A stretch of 64,000 nucleotides of DNA from assembly GCA_947501115.1 (NCBI GenBank), contig CANMVX010000001.1, positions 62,001 to 126,000 of the forward strand. The letters run 5' to 3'. Below the pieces are notes generated by a model that was not told where the DNA came from, did not search any database, and saw only the letters and a program-made list of their open reading frames with translations. Both the position numbers and the translations under genes were made by a program. This document shows, in pieces, positions 8,954-18,035 of this stretch. The first letter of the stretch is position 1. Each line of letters opens with the position of its first letter. Origin of the DNA: Haliscomenobacteraceae bacterium. Its GTDB lineage: Bacteria; Bacteroidota; Bacteroidia; Chitinophagales; Saprospiraceae.

Positions 8954-9797
8954 ATAAGGTAATCTTTGATAATAATGAACTTTCAGCAGCCGTTTCCATT
9001 TGTCTTACCCCGTTTATTACGGATAAGTCCATATAACCTTTTTCTTTATTTTGCTCTGTTCTTACTAAAAAATAATCGATGAACGAATCAATAGTAGCAA
9101 ATTTTCTGTTGCTTTTTCCCTGACTGGCTTGATTTAACTCGATGAGCATCGAGTTAGTTCTAAATAATTTTTTAAATTCATCTATACTTTTAAGCAGCCA
9201 TTTTTCATCATCTGAATAAGCTGCCTTTTGAATACTATTTATTTTATTTAAAACATATTCTGAAGAGCAAAGAACCAATATTTCAATACGATTGCGTTGG
9301 GTTTTGTCCGCATTGTATGCCTCAATTTTATACTGCCCGGGCTTTTGGAAAACATGAGATATCTTTTTTCCGGTATTGGTGGTTCCATCGCCCAACTGCC
9401 AGATTAATGCTGATTTAGTGTTTACATAAAAAGTTATGGGTTCACCTACCTCCAATCTGGAGGATGAAACTAAAATGGAAAACCCATTTCCCATTTTATC
9501 TGTAGTAATAGGGGCTTCACCGCCTTTAAACACCAGGTCGTTTGTATTTTGAATGGGTATAATGTTTTCGTCAATGACTTTTGGTTTGGCTAATTCTACG
9601 TCAGATTTTGATGGCACAACCTCATTCTCCGATCCTACAATTTCAAGCATTGCAAAGGAGGGAACCGTTATATTTAGCTCGTTTTGTTGCGGTGTTTTCG
9701 TTGATGACACTCTATCTTTGGTCTCACAAGCACTGAATAGAATTATACTCAATGCCAAAACAAAGATCAATAAAATTAATTTAAGGGGGGTACTCAT
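8946..9797 (-). CDS. Lipoprotein with one PKD domain
   Basis: A 283-residue protein. The signal ends in a lipobox (FSAC, Cys24). A low-complexity linker of about 70 residues leads to a single PKD domain at about 105-176, with the typical IWQLGDGTT turn and the closing pattern HVFQKPGQYKIEAYN. The C-terminal 100 residues are helical and of no recognised family. It is the first gene of the minus-strand cluster and overlaps the next gene by 8 bases. PKD domains bind proteins or carbohydrates, so it could act as a periplasmic or surface receptor for the cluster; that role is inference. Confidence 0.7.
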   Translation of the reverse strand: MSTPLKLILLIFVLALSIILFSACETKDRVSSTKTPQQNELNITVPSFAMLEIVGSENEVVPSKSDVELAKPKVIDENIIPIQNTNDLVFKGGEAPITTDKMGNGFSILVSSSRLEVGEPITFYVNTKSALIWQLGDGTTNTGKKISHVFQKPGQYKIEAYNADKTQRNRIEILVLCSSEYVLNKINSIQKAAYSDDEKWLLKSIDEFKKLFRTNSMLIELNQASQGKSNRKFATIDSFIDYFLVRTEQNKEKGYMDLSVINGVRQMETAAESSLLSKITLYE

Positions 9798-9843
9798 TTT
9801 AATATATTAATAATCAGTAATTTAAACTGCTTATAACTGTGGT

Positions 9844-9851
9844 CAAAAATA
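9844..9851 (-). promoter_or_regulatory. Putative -7 box of the four-gene envelope cluster
   Basis: On the minus strand this reads TATTTTTG, matching TAnnTTTG. A TTG lies only 14 bases upstream, not the usual 19. Transcription would start near 9837, about 40 bases before the lipoprotein start. The remainder of 9798-9907 is T-rich, with a 12-bp palindrome at 9894-9905. Confidence 0.35.
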
Positions 9852-9907
9852 CGATTTTCCCGTTACAATAGATTTTTTTTTCATTTTTTTTTCTTTGTTA
9901 ACAAAAA

Positions 9908-12900
9908 TTATCGCAAAATGCTAACGGAACCCGTAAAAATTTCCTTTTTTCCATTAACGAAGGTTACCACCGCCTGCCAAATATAAGCTCCTTGGGGAAG
10001 AATGGGGCCAATATTATTCTTACTTCCATTCCAACTCTCTGCGGGTGCATCAAGGTTTAATTTGTTGGAATACCACACTCTTTCCCCCCAGGGACTATAT
10101 ATCTGTATTTCATAAGCTGTAAGGCCTATGCCCACCGGCTTAAATACTTGAATCGCTGGATTATTTGCCGATGGTACTAAGGCATTGGGTGCATGAAAGG
10201 TTGTAATCCATTCTGGTTCAATAGATTTTGTTATTGTGTCTGAACAAAAAAAACCATTTAAATAGTCTGCATAAGCAATTAATTTTACTTCAATTTTTCT
10301 GTTAATACTATACTCATGAATAGGAGATAAAGCTTTTGAGGTAATGCCATCACCAAAATTCCAAAAGTATCGGGTTGAAAAATTAGATTTATTAGTGAAT
10401 TGTACTTCTCCAATAGTCCGTTCAATAAAATTAGTCCGGTAATCAAATTCAGCTTCAGGTGTTGGCAATACAGTAATGTTTTTAAGCAGTGTTAATGTAT
10501 CCTTGCATTTATCATTCTGAGCGGTAACCAATGTAATTGAAAAATCACCTACACGAGTAATGTTAATTAATGGATTTGCTTGCTCGCTTACCAATGTTGT
10601 ATTTAAAAACCATTGAAACTGATTGGCATTGTTACTTTTATTGTTAATCAATGGCGTTTTTCCTAAGCAAATAGTGGGTGACATAATATCAAAATCTGCA
10701 AAAGACTGCATATTGATTTTAATCTTTTTATTCAGTGAGTCCTTACATCCAAAATTATTTTTTGCAATTAAGGTAAGATCGTTTTCACCCTTTTTCTTGT
10801 CAGCAAAGAGTTGGGGTTCAACATCTGTGTAAATATCGTCTTGCCATTTCCACTCAAATTGGATGGAACCAAGCGATTTATTTTTGAGTCCTTCTATCAT
10901 TGAAAATTCACAAACTTCATCCTTTAACAGGGTGAAATTGGCCGTTGGCCTCGGATAAACAGAAATTTCAATGGGCCGCCCCTCTTCTTTACAACCAAAT
11001 CTATTGGTAGCTGTAAGCTTTACTTTTGCCGGACCACTTTTATTAAAAACATAACTTGGTTGGAGTTCAATCAGGGAGGGTAAATCTTCAAAATTCCATT
11101 GATAAGTGGAACCTGTTTCCACTTGATGTTTAAACTGAACCGATAAGGGTGGACATCCAGCTATTTTATCTGGCATAAAAGTTACATCGGGTAGGGGATG
11201 AATGGTTATGATTTTGTCTATCGTTGTTTTGCAAGCATTGATGGCTGAGGTAGCCGTTAACTTATTTAAATAGGTGCCTGGTAACTTATAGGTATGCTGC
11301 GCATTAATATTATTCGAAGTAGTTCCATCACCGTGCTGCCACAAAATACTGGATACATTACTCAAATCATTTATGGAGAATAAACTGGGTATTGTCTCAT
11401 TAAGACAGTAATTATCTTTATTTATCGGTGCAATTATGGGTGCAGGCCAAACGTTTATCTTCGTTTGTAAGGTGTCTGTTCCACATTTAGTAGCACCTAA
11501 TAATAAATTGTATTCACCAGAAGCTGTTAAGATTGGGTTAAAAGTGTTCTGATTTCCTGAAATAATTTTTCCGTCAGGCGATGTCAATTGCCAGTTGAGG
11601 GCAGCGCCAGAGGATGAAAAACTTTTAGCAGTTAGTTGAAAAGGGGGACATCCCTTCAATGATTCAATCTCAAAAAAGGCTTCTGTATCCCTTTTATAAA
11701 CCGATATTATTTTGTCCAAACTATCTTTTCCGCAAGCATTTTCTGTCCTTAAGGTAATTTTGTATTCTTTGTAATCCTTTCCATCAAGAAAGTATAATTG
11801 ATCTTCCGCTAATGAATCAAAGCTTAGATTTCCATTACCATAATCCCAAAAATATTGTAAAGGTCCACCTTCACTTACATTAGCCATCTTAACGGACAGT
11901 GGGGAACAACCTTCCAATGGAAAGGTGCCAAAAATAGCTTTCGGAAGGGGGTGTATTACAATTTCCTTGACATCTTTAATCTCAGCACAACTGTTTTTAG
12001 CAATAGCCTCAATTTTATAGATTGTATCTTTTTTTGTACCTTCTAGTTTCCACTTTGGGGGATCGGCACTTACAATAGTATCTCTGCCATTAATCCATGT
12101 GATGGATAAATTATCTCCTGAGGATATTTTATTTATTGAAACGGTGTAGGGAGCGCACGATTCATCGTCTGAAAGAGAAATACTTATGTTGGCTGGCGTT
12201 GAAACATTAAAGGTTGATTCTTTACTGGTTCGACAGTTTTTATCGTTTTTTACCTCTAACTTGAGGTTTTTAAGCCCCGGTTCTTTGAAAAGGAAGCTTG
12301 GATTTTTCTTATCGCTGTTTTGATTTTCTTCCGCAGTCCAACGAAATTCATTTCCACCCATACTTTTATTTTGCGGGCTAAATGCCTTATTTAAGCAAAT
12401 ATTATTGGGCAATATAAAATCTGCAGTTGGCGCAGTATTTAAATAAATGATTTTAGTTGCACAAGCCTTACAAGCTTTAAAATTTGGATCACTTAGGCAG
12501 TAAATAAATTTATTTTCACCAGATAGTAAAAGAGATGTATTGACTATAGCTGCGTCGGTACCCGATAAACCCGGTCCAGTCCAGGAACCTCCAGCGGGAA
12601 ATCCTCCCGTTAGTAAAAATGGGGAGGCATCGGGACAAATTTCCAAACGATCTCCAGCTGAAATAGTTAATCCTGGATTGAGTAAATTAATGGTAACGTT
12701 TCCCTCCTGAAAACAAGAAGTTTCAGGTCTGAAAACATATTGGTAAATGTGTTTCCCCGAACTTGGAATAGATAATTCTACTAATCCTTTTTGAGTATCT
12801 ACCCCTTTTCCTTTCCAGCTGCCTCCTGGAATATTTGAGGTAAGTTGGAATGACATGGCATCAATACAAAGCGTCGTATCTTTTGAGAGTGTAAGTGGGG

Positions 12901-14782
12901 GAGTGTTAGTTGATTTGGCAAAAATACTATCCCTGACAGAGCATCCGTAGCGATCATATTGAACATGTAATATTGATATTTCATTTTGCGGAAGCAATGT
13001 AGTATTTAAGGTGCCTTCCGATGAAATGACACCAGTTCCTGACCAGGTAAATTGTCCATTCGTTGAATCTACTTTCAAATCTGTTTCTACCAATAAGTTT
13101 GAAACTTTGTTGCTATTGCAAAACAAAATACTATCTGCTAAGGTCAGAACCGGAGGTTTATCTACCAGAATGACCTCTCTTGCAGTAATGCGACAGCCGT
13201 TCAATTTATCTAAGGTATAGGAAATATTAAATCGGCCTGGTCCGCTCAATACAGGTGAAAAAAGCCCACTTACGGGATCTACTCCTATGCCGGAATATAC
13301 TCCTCCTCCCGGCTGACCAAGTAATAATTTTGAAGCATCGCCTAAGCAAAATGAATCAACAACTAACGAAATGGCAGGTGTAGCTATAATGGCTATTTTA
13401 AATGAATCAGAGGCGCTGCAGCCCCCATTTCCTATTTGGTATGTCAATGTAATGGAGGTATTTTCAGGCAAATCCTTAGGGTAAAAAGTTCCCTTTATTG
13501 GATCAATAATTCCCTGTCCTTTCCAACGTCCTCCTAAAGGACTCGCTTTGAGCATTAAAGTGTCACCACCTGCACAAAATTGATTTGGATTTTCACTCAG
13601 GTTTATGCTCGGGTTTTGAATGACTGTAATGGGTATCCGATGGGTCAATGTGTTACAGACTTCCGACTCAATTTTCATGGTAACCGTACCTGATTTGGCA
13701 AATGTCAGCCCTTTGAAACTTTCAGAAGAATCTACGTTTCTATCTGCACCCTCGAAGGTCCAGGATATTGATTTTATGTCTCCACTGGAGGTAAATTTTA
13801 AATCTTTTTCGGTAATCACTGCTTTTTCACAAAAAACATTTGGGGTGTCTATTTGATACGTTGGCGGATTAAAAACCTTGTATTTCATAATACTTTTATC
13901 CATACCACAAACATTTTGTGAGGTATGAGTGATGGTGAAATCTCCTGTTTTTCTGGCGTTGATTTTTAAATCTTTGGAAGACAAGGAGTATGTTGTATCT
14001 AAAAATTTCCAGGAAAAGGTGTCTTTTGGTACGATTTCCCAACTTCCTCTTCCCCATAAATCATCATTCATCTTTAGTTGAATAACACCTGGGCCACAAA
14101 GTCCTTTCGCCGGATTAATAGTAAATCCTGCCTTTGGAAAATCAACTAAGCGGATAGATTTTGTAGTCGTATTAGAGCCACATTCATTAAAAGCGGTAAG
14201 TTTTACGTTGTAAATGCCAGTACTTGCGAAGGAATGGGTAGGATTCCTATCTGTGCTCGTTTTTCCGTCGCCAAATTCCCATAGATAGGTTTCTCCATGG
14301 CAACCATTTTCTTTGAAATTTATCGTTTTACCCAGACAATATTCGCTTTGAATATCAATGTTTGCCTCCGGATTTAATTTGACACTAACGACGGTGGTTG
14401 CTGTATTGCAACTCTTCTTTGTGCCACATTTTTTCTCCCCAATATAGCTGATTATTTGGTTGAATTTAGCGTTTGATTCACAACGTTTAAATGGTGAAGA
14501 ATAAGTGTAAACGTGTTTTATATCGTCATAATTTCGCACCGTATCTTTTTTACCATCTCCCCAATCAATATAAAAAACTTCAAAATCTTTAGTGGAACTT
14601 CTATTTTGTAAAATGACTGTTGCACCTTCACAAAACACATTGGAACCTATTGGACTATAGGTAGCAAAAACATCACCACAATCATTGTCATTACAGAGTG
14701 CAGTCTGGGCATTCAAACCTAATATATTAACATTAAGTACAATGCATATAAGTATAAATTTATAGTATCTCAATAATTTCAT
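9908..14782 (-). CDS. Giant PKD-repeat protein with T9SS type B (CHU_C) sorting domain
   Basis: A 1624-residue secreted protein. A signal peptide covers about residues 1-25 (ending LNAQ), followed by a cysteine-rich NDCGDVFATYSP segment and a long series of PKD and PKD-like Ig modules. The PKD turn recurs as IDWGDGKKDT, WEFGDGKTS, WDYGNGN, WQHGDGTTS and WNFGDGITS. The last 95 residues (TTFHAPNALVP, then YSPWGERVW, then PQGAYIWQAV and TGSVSI) are the gliding-motility-associated C-terminal domain (CHU_C), the type B T9SS signal. The PorP/SprF-like gene lies immediately upstream with 2 bases between, the usual partner arrangement. The protein is probably held at the surface by that partner. No enzyme domain is visible. 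Confidence 0.88.
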   Translation of the reverse strand: MKLLRYYKFILICIVLNVNILGLNAQTALCNDNDCGDVFATYSPIGSNVFCEGATVILQNRSSTKDFEVFYIDWGDGKKDTVRNYDDIKHVYTYSSPFKRCESNAKFNQIISYIGEKKCGTKKSCNTATTVVSVKLNPEANIDIQSEYCLGKTINFKENGCHGETYLWEFGDGKTSTDRNPTHSFASTGIYNVKLTAFNECGSNTTTKSIRLVDFPKAGFTINPAKGLCGPGVIQLKMNDDLWGRGSWEIVPKDTFSWKFLDTTYSLSSKDLKINARKTGDFTITHTSQNVCGMDKSIMKYKVFNPPTYQIDTPNVFCEKAVITEKDLKFTSSGDIKSISWTFEGADRNVDSSESFKGLTFAKSGTVTMKIESEVCNTLTHRIPITVIQNPSINLSENPNQFCAGGDTLMLKASPLGGRWKGQGIIDPIKGTFYPKDLPENTSITLTYQIGNGGCSASDSFKIAIIATPAISLVVDSFCLGDASKLLLGQPGGGVYSGIGVDPVSGLFSPVLSGPGRFNISYTLDKLNGCRITAREVILVDKPPVLTLADSILFCNSNKVSNLLVETDLKVDSTNGQFTWSGTGVISSEGTLNTTLLPQNEISILHVQYDRYGCSVRDSIFAKSTNTPPLTLSKDTTLCIDAMSFQLTSNIPGGSWKGKGVDTQKGLVELSIPSSGKHIYQYVFRPETSCFQEGNVTINLLNPGLTISAGDRLEICPDASPFLLTGGFPAGGSWTGPGLSGTDAAIVNTSLLLSGENKFIYCLSDPNFKACKACATKIIYLNTAPTADFILPNNICLNKAFSPQNKSMGGNEFRWTAEENQNSDKKNPSFLFKEPGLKNLKLEVKNDKNCRTSKESTFNVSTPANISISLSDDESCAPYTVSINKISSGDNLSITWINGRDTIVSADPPKWKLEGTKKDTIYKIEAIAKNSCAEIKDVKEIVIHPLPKAIFGTFPLEGCSPLSVKMANVSEGGPLQYFWDYGNGNLSFDSLAEDQLYFLDGKDYKEYKITLRTENACGKDSLDKIISVYKRDTEAFFEIESLKGCPPFQLTAKSFSSSGAALNWQLTSPDGKIISGNQNTFNPILTASGEYNLLLGATKCGTDTLQTKINVWPAPIIAPINKDNYCLNETIPSLFSINDLSNVSSILWQHGDGTTSNNINAQHTYKLPGTYLNKLTATSAINACKTTIDKIITIHPLPDVTFMPDKIAGCPPLSVQFKHQVETGSTYQWNFEDLPSLIELQPSYVFNKSGPAKVKLTATNRFGCKEEGRPIEISVYPRPTANFTLLKDEVCEFSMIEGLKNKSLGSIQFEWKWQDDIYTDVEPQLFADKKKGENDLTLIAKNNFGCKDSLNKKIKINMQSFADFDIMSPTICLGKTPLINNKSNNANQFQWFLNTTLVSEQANPLINITRVGDFSITLVTAQNDKCKDTLTLLKNITVLPTPEAEFDYRTNFIERTIGEVQFTNKSNFSTRYFWNFGDGITSKALSPIHEYSINRKIEVKLIAYADYLNGFFCSDTITKSIEPEWITTFHAPNALVPSANNPAIQVFKPVGIGLTAYEIQIYSPWGERVWYSNKLNLDAPAESWNGSKNNIGPILPQGAYIWQAVVTFVNGKKEIFTGSVSILR

Positions 14783-14784
14783 AT

Positions 14785-15963
14785 TTACCAGATATTTTCA
14801 TATAATTTCCGTCGCCCCCGACTAAAAGATGAACTGGGACATTGAACACCGGGATAAGCCATGGCATTGTCTTTGCCCAGGATACCACAACCGGGACTTT
14901 TGCTGAAATGAAAAGCCAGATTAGCCTCAAGAAAGGGACCAATATTATTTCTTAGACCAGTGAGGGGTATATTATAGGTGAATCCAAGCTCTATTTTTTT
15001 GTCTTTAAGAACGTTATGACCAAATCCCATTTGGAGGGAAAGCCATTGTGTATCATTATTTTGTTGAAAATTATTAATTTGTTGTACGAAAGTGCCAATA
15101 GAAAAATGTCTGTTTAACGAAAAATGAGAGCCTACATTCCAATAGTGAAGATTACTCTGCATTTCGAACGACAGGTGTGGTTTTACACTGACAAATTGAC
15201 CCAAATGATAATAAGGGATAAATTCAAATTGTACAAATCCATGAAACCGATAGGGTAGGGAAGTTTCCAACTGAAGAATGGACTCTGCTTGCCCCCAGTT
15301 TTTATCATTGCTCAGTCCAATTAAATGATGCATGGCTAATCCCCATAAAACGGTAGATGATTTTTTATTTTCACTGTTAAATAAAATACGATGGCTGAAC
15401 CCTACGGCAGGGGTGAAAAACCATTTAGTTCTATTGTTTAGTGGAGCGATAAAAGAGCTTTGATTCAGGTTTCCAAAAGCATCAAATGCGCCATATTTGG
15501 GGTCAAGTTGATCAGAAAAAACCAATTGATTAAAGTTTATAGCATTAAACTGCCAAGCGAGACCTATACCAAAGCGTATATTATGTACGGTACTTTTTCC
15601 TGTTTCAAATGGAGCTGTTCCAGCTATATTACCTCCTAAACGCATAGTTTTATAAATACCTGAACCTTCTTCATTGTATTCCGCATGCACATCATAATCA
15701 AAAATAGAGCAAGGGAGACTTTCTTCCATTTTGAATAACCCTGTTCTATAAGCATTTAGTTGTGGCGATTGCCACTGAGAAACAAATCGACCTGAAATAG
15801 AAAATGCTCCCCTGAAACCTGATAGAGAAGGATTGAAGGCTGATTCATTTCCCAAAAAATTTGAATAAAGTCTATCCTGAGAAATAACATTAAAAACGAC
15901 GCATAAAAATGAACAGGTGATAAAAAATACCCTTAATTTCGTCCCATTATTTATTATTTTCAT
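14785..15963 (-). CDS. PorP/SprF family type IX secretion system membrane protein
   Basis: A 392-residue protein with a signal peptide (ending VISQ) and a beta-barrel pattern of alternating hydrophobic strands. The start of the mature part (DRLYSNFLGNESAFNPSLSGF) is the family hallmark: a Y-x-Q/S-x-F-x-N-x-x-x-x-NP-x-x-x-G pattern in which the NPSLSG turn is diagnostic. PorP/SprF proteins sit in the outer membrane and partner with type B cargo of the T9SS, which is exactly the next gene. The pair should be one operon with 2 bases between. The start codon at 15963 is only 22 bases from the divergent nuclease start at 15986, so each promoter must lie at least partly in the other gene. A -7-like element (15981-15988, one mismatch) fits this. 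Confidence 0.88.
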   Translation of the reverse strand: MKIINNGTKLRVFFITCSFLCVVFNVISQDRLYSNFLGNESAFNPSLSGFRGAFSISGRFVSQWQSPQLNAYRTGLFKMEESLPCSIFDYDVHAEYNEEGSGIYKTMRLGGNIAGTAPFETGKSTVHNIRFGIGLAWQFNAINFNQLVFSDQLDPKYGAFDAFGNLNQSSFIAPLNNRTKWFFTPAVGFSHRILFNSENKKSSTVLWGLAMHHLIGLSNDKNWGQAESILQLETSLPYRFHGFVQFEFIPYYHLGQFVSVKPHLSFEMQSNLHYWNVGSHFSLNRHFSIGTFVQQINNFQQNNDTQWLSLQMGFGHNVLKDKKIELGFTYNIPLTGLRNNIGPFLEANLAFHFSKSPGCGILGKDNAMAYPGVQCPSSSFSRGRRKLYENIW

Positions 15964-15985
15964 TTCAATAAATTATAATTCAAAA

Positions 15986-16492
15986 ATGATGAAATTTAGA
16001 TTAATTAATTCAAAAACGAAGTTCTTATTTGTTTTATTTATCTTATTTTTTGCCTTTTCGACTAAAAGTTCCTTCTTTTCACAAAGTAATGAATTTTTGA
16101 GAGTTATCGGTATTAAAGACGGAGATACCGTTGTTTTATTAACAGCAGCTAAGACAGAAATAACTGTCCGCTTATCTGAAATCGATGCGCCTGAAAGGAA
16201 ACAAGCCTTTGGAACGGTTTCCCGTACTTTCCTCTCTGACCTTATTTTTGGAAAAGAAGTTAAGCTAGAAAAATTGGGTACTGATAGGTACGGTCGTACC
16301 TTGGGCTTTATTTTTTTGCGAAATGGTACGAATGTCAATCTTGAAATGGTAAAAAATGGCATGGCATGGCAATACGAAAAATATTCAAAAAGTGCGGTAT
16401 TGAAAAAAGCGCAGGCTTCTGCTAAATCCATGAGCGTCGGTCTTTGGAGAGACCCAAATCCTGTGGCACCTTGGGAATTCAGACGTAAATAA
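15986..16492 (+). CDS. Secreted thermonuclease (SNase family)
   Basis: A staphylococcal-nuclease-fold protein of 169 residues from the ATG at 15986. The upstream in-frame ATG at 15917 would place 23 extra residues inside the divergent porP-like gene and break the signal peptide, so I reject it. The signal peptide is about residues 1-33. The mature domain has the family core: DGDTVVL, then VRLSEIDAPERKQ (which carries the first catalytic Arg and the Glu), then DRYGRTLGFIF (second catalytic Arg) and NGMAWQYEKYS. These enzymes cut DNA and RNA with calcium. The gene is convergent with the adenosine deaminase gene, with 4 bases between stops. Confidence 0.9.
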   Translation: MMKFRLINSKTKFLFVLFILFFAFSTKSSFFSQSNEFLRVIGIKDGDTVVLLTAAKTEITVRLSEIDAPERKQAFGTVSRTFLSDLIFGKEVKLEKLGTDRYGRTLGFIFLRNGTNVNLEMVKNGMAWQYEKYSKSAVLKKAQASAKSMSVGLWRDPNPVAPWEFRRK

Positions 16493-16496
16493 GATC

Positions 16497-17972
16497 TTAT
16501 TTTTCAAAAATATTTTGGTACTGATGTAAAAAATAGTTCTCAAAATGGGTAAAGTCTCTTTGGAGTTTTTCTAAAAGTTTTTTCCTTACTTCAACCCCTT
16601 TAATAAAACTATGGTTTATCGAATTGAAAGCGAATTCCTTGAAATCATTATAGGTTAAGTTAGGAAAATCAAGAGCAATTTGTATAAACTCTCCATTGTG
16701 GTCAGTCCGTAATACCCCTGCATCGTCAGTGCAGATAACCATGGGGATGTTTGCTTTGTGATATAAATAAAGGGGATGGTTCTTGTGCGTGGATCCTAGT
16801 ATGAAGCGGTTACTATGGTAATTAATTTCAATGACTGTTTTTTTAGCCTTCATTCTTTCAATAAGTGATAATACATCTTGCTCAAAGGCCAGGGCCGTTC
16901 CATGACCAATTCTCTTTGCTCCTGCAATGTCAACAGCTTCTTGAATATGAAAATGCAGATTTTCAGGTGAAACAAGTCCCTCTGACAATTCGCCGGCATG
17001 TAAACTTACAGACACATTAGGCCACATTTTAGCACAATATTGAAACATTCTCATGTGTAATCGATAATCCCGAAGGGCTATTGGATGGTGTTCAGGGGCT
17101 ACCATGTTTATGCCAACCAGCAAAGTATCCTCTTTTGCCGCTTCAAATGATACTATCATTTGTGACAGTACCTGAATAGGCGGTAATATTCTTAACACGT
17201 AAGTTTGATACCGAAGCGTAAATAATGAGTCGTCGATTTGTAATCGGATATGCTCTTTTTCAAGTTCCTTTAGATAGTTCTTTAGGCAAAGTTTATTGTT
17301 TTCGTTTAATATGCTATTTTTTAAAGAATTAAATAAGTTAAATAATTTTGTGGTATCATTGGAAGCTTGATAGATAAGTAATGAATCATTTAAATGATTG
17401 AAATCCGCAGTTAATTTACCGCAAGGTATGGTTTCCAGCATGGTTTCGATATAGGAAACTTTCTGTTGGATGGCATTTTGTTTAAGCCATAATAATCCCG
17501 AACCATCTGTTAATTTGTTTTTAGATGAGCCAAATCTATCAAATGTTTCAAAAAAATCATCATAAGAGGTGATTCCGTCTGATTGCGAATAATCTTTTGT
17601 AGAAAAGTGTTTCAGTAATATTTGTTGAAAATTATATTCCCCTAATTCTTTTTCCAGCGTCAGAAATTTTTTCCATTCCTTATTCATCAATATATCCGAT
17701 GAATCAAACTTTATGTCTAAGGTCACCGTGTTAATCCAGGCATTGGCCGATTTTGCTATGTCAATGTATTTTTCAGCATAAATTGATCCAGAGTAATGAT
17801 GATGTAAATCGCCCCCTTTTGGCATGGCGCTAAAAAATATTCTTAATGCTGCTTCATTTGTTCTTAGGGTTTGAAATAAAGAATCTAATCGAGGTTCATT
17901 AGATTGAGAGATTAAAAATCCAGGGAATAATAGAATTAAAAAAAATAAAATATTGGGGTAGGGATTTTTCAT
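16497..17972 (-). CDS. Secreted adenosine deaminase (ADGF-like)
   Basis: A 491-residue amidohydrolase-fold deaminase with a signal peptide (about residues 1-22, ending LISQ). Zinc and catalytic motifs are all present: HxH at residues 57-59 in GGDLHHHYSGS, SLHAGEL near 326 (zinc His and catalytic Glu), RIGHGTA near 355, and CTDDAG near 414 (zinc Asp). It is longer than cytosolic adenosine deaminase (about 350 residues), because of an N-terminal extension and an insertion after the first motif, as in the ADGF/CECR1 group. It should convert adenosine to inosine outside the cytoplasm. The neighbouring secreted nuclease (convergent) suggests joint use of extracellular nucleic acid. Substrate specificity within the family is inference. 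Confidence 0.88.
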   Translation of the reverse strand: MKNPYPNILFFLILLFPGFLISQSNEPRLDSLFQTLRTNEAALRIFFSAMPKGGDLHHHYSGSIYAEKYIDIAKSANAWINTVTLDIKFDSSDILMNKEWKKFLTLEKELGEYNFQQILLKHFSTKDYSQSDGITSYDDFFETFDRFGSSKNKLTDGSGLLWLKQNAIQQKVSYIETMLETIPCGKLTADFNHLNDSLLIYQASNDTTKLFNLFNSLKNSILNENNKLCLKNYLKELEKEHIRLQIDDSLFTLRYQTYVLRILPPIQVLSQMIVSFEAAKEDTLLVGINMVAPEHHPIALRDYRLHMRMFQYCAKMWPNVSVSLHAGELSEGLVSPENLHFHIQEAVDIAGAKRIGHGTALAFEQDVLSLIERMKAKKTVIEINYHSNRFILGSTHKNHPLYLYHKANIPMVICTDDAGVLRTDHNGEFIQIALDFPNLTYNDFKEFAFNSINHSFIKGVEVRKKLLEKLQRDFTHFENYFLHQYQNIFEK

Positions 17973-18008
17973 AGCAGCAATTTCATCCTAATACTACAAT
18001 ATAAATAG

Positions 18009-18016
18009 TAAATTTG
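18009..18016 (+). promoter_or_regulatory. Putative -7 box of ftsE
   Basis: TAAATTTG matches TAnnTTTG fully. There is no TTG at the 19-base spacing. Transcription would start near 18023, 13 bases before the ATG. Confidence 0.4.
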
Positions 18017-18035
18017 TTAACTTAAAATAATAATT

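Noticed and set aside
9894-9905. 12-bp palindrome TTTGTTAACAAA downstream of the type B PKD gene
   Set aside because: There is no T-run on the correct strand, so it is not a terminator; palindromes this AT-rich occur by chance.
15973-16431. 152-residue minus-strand frame covering the nuclease
   Set aside because: It is the antisense of a clearly recognised SNase domain; no family pattern.
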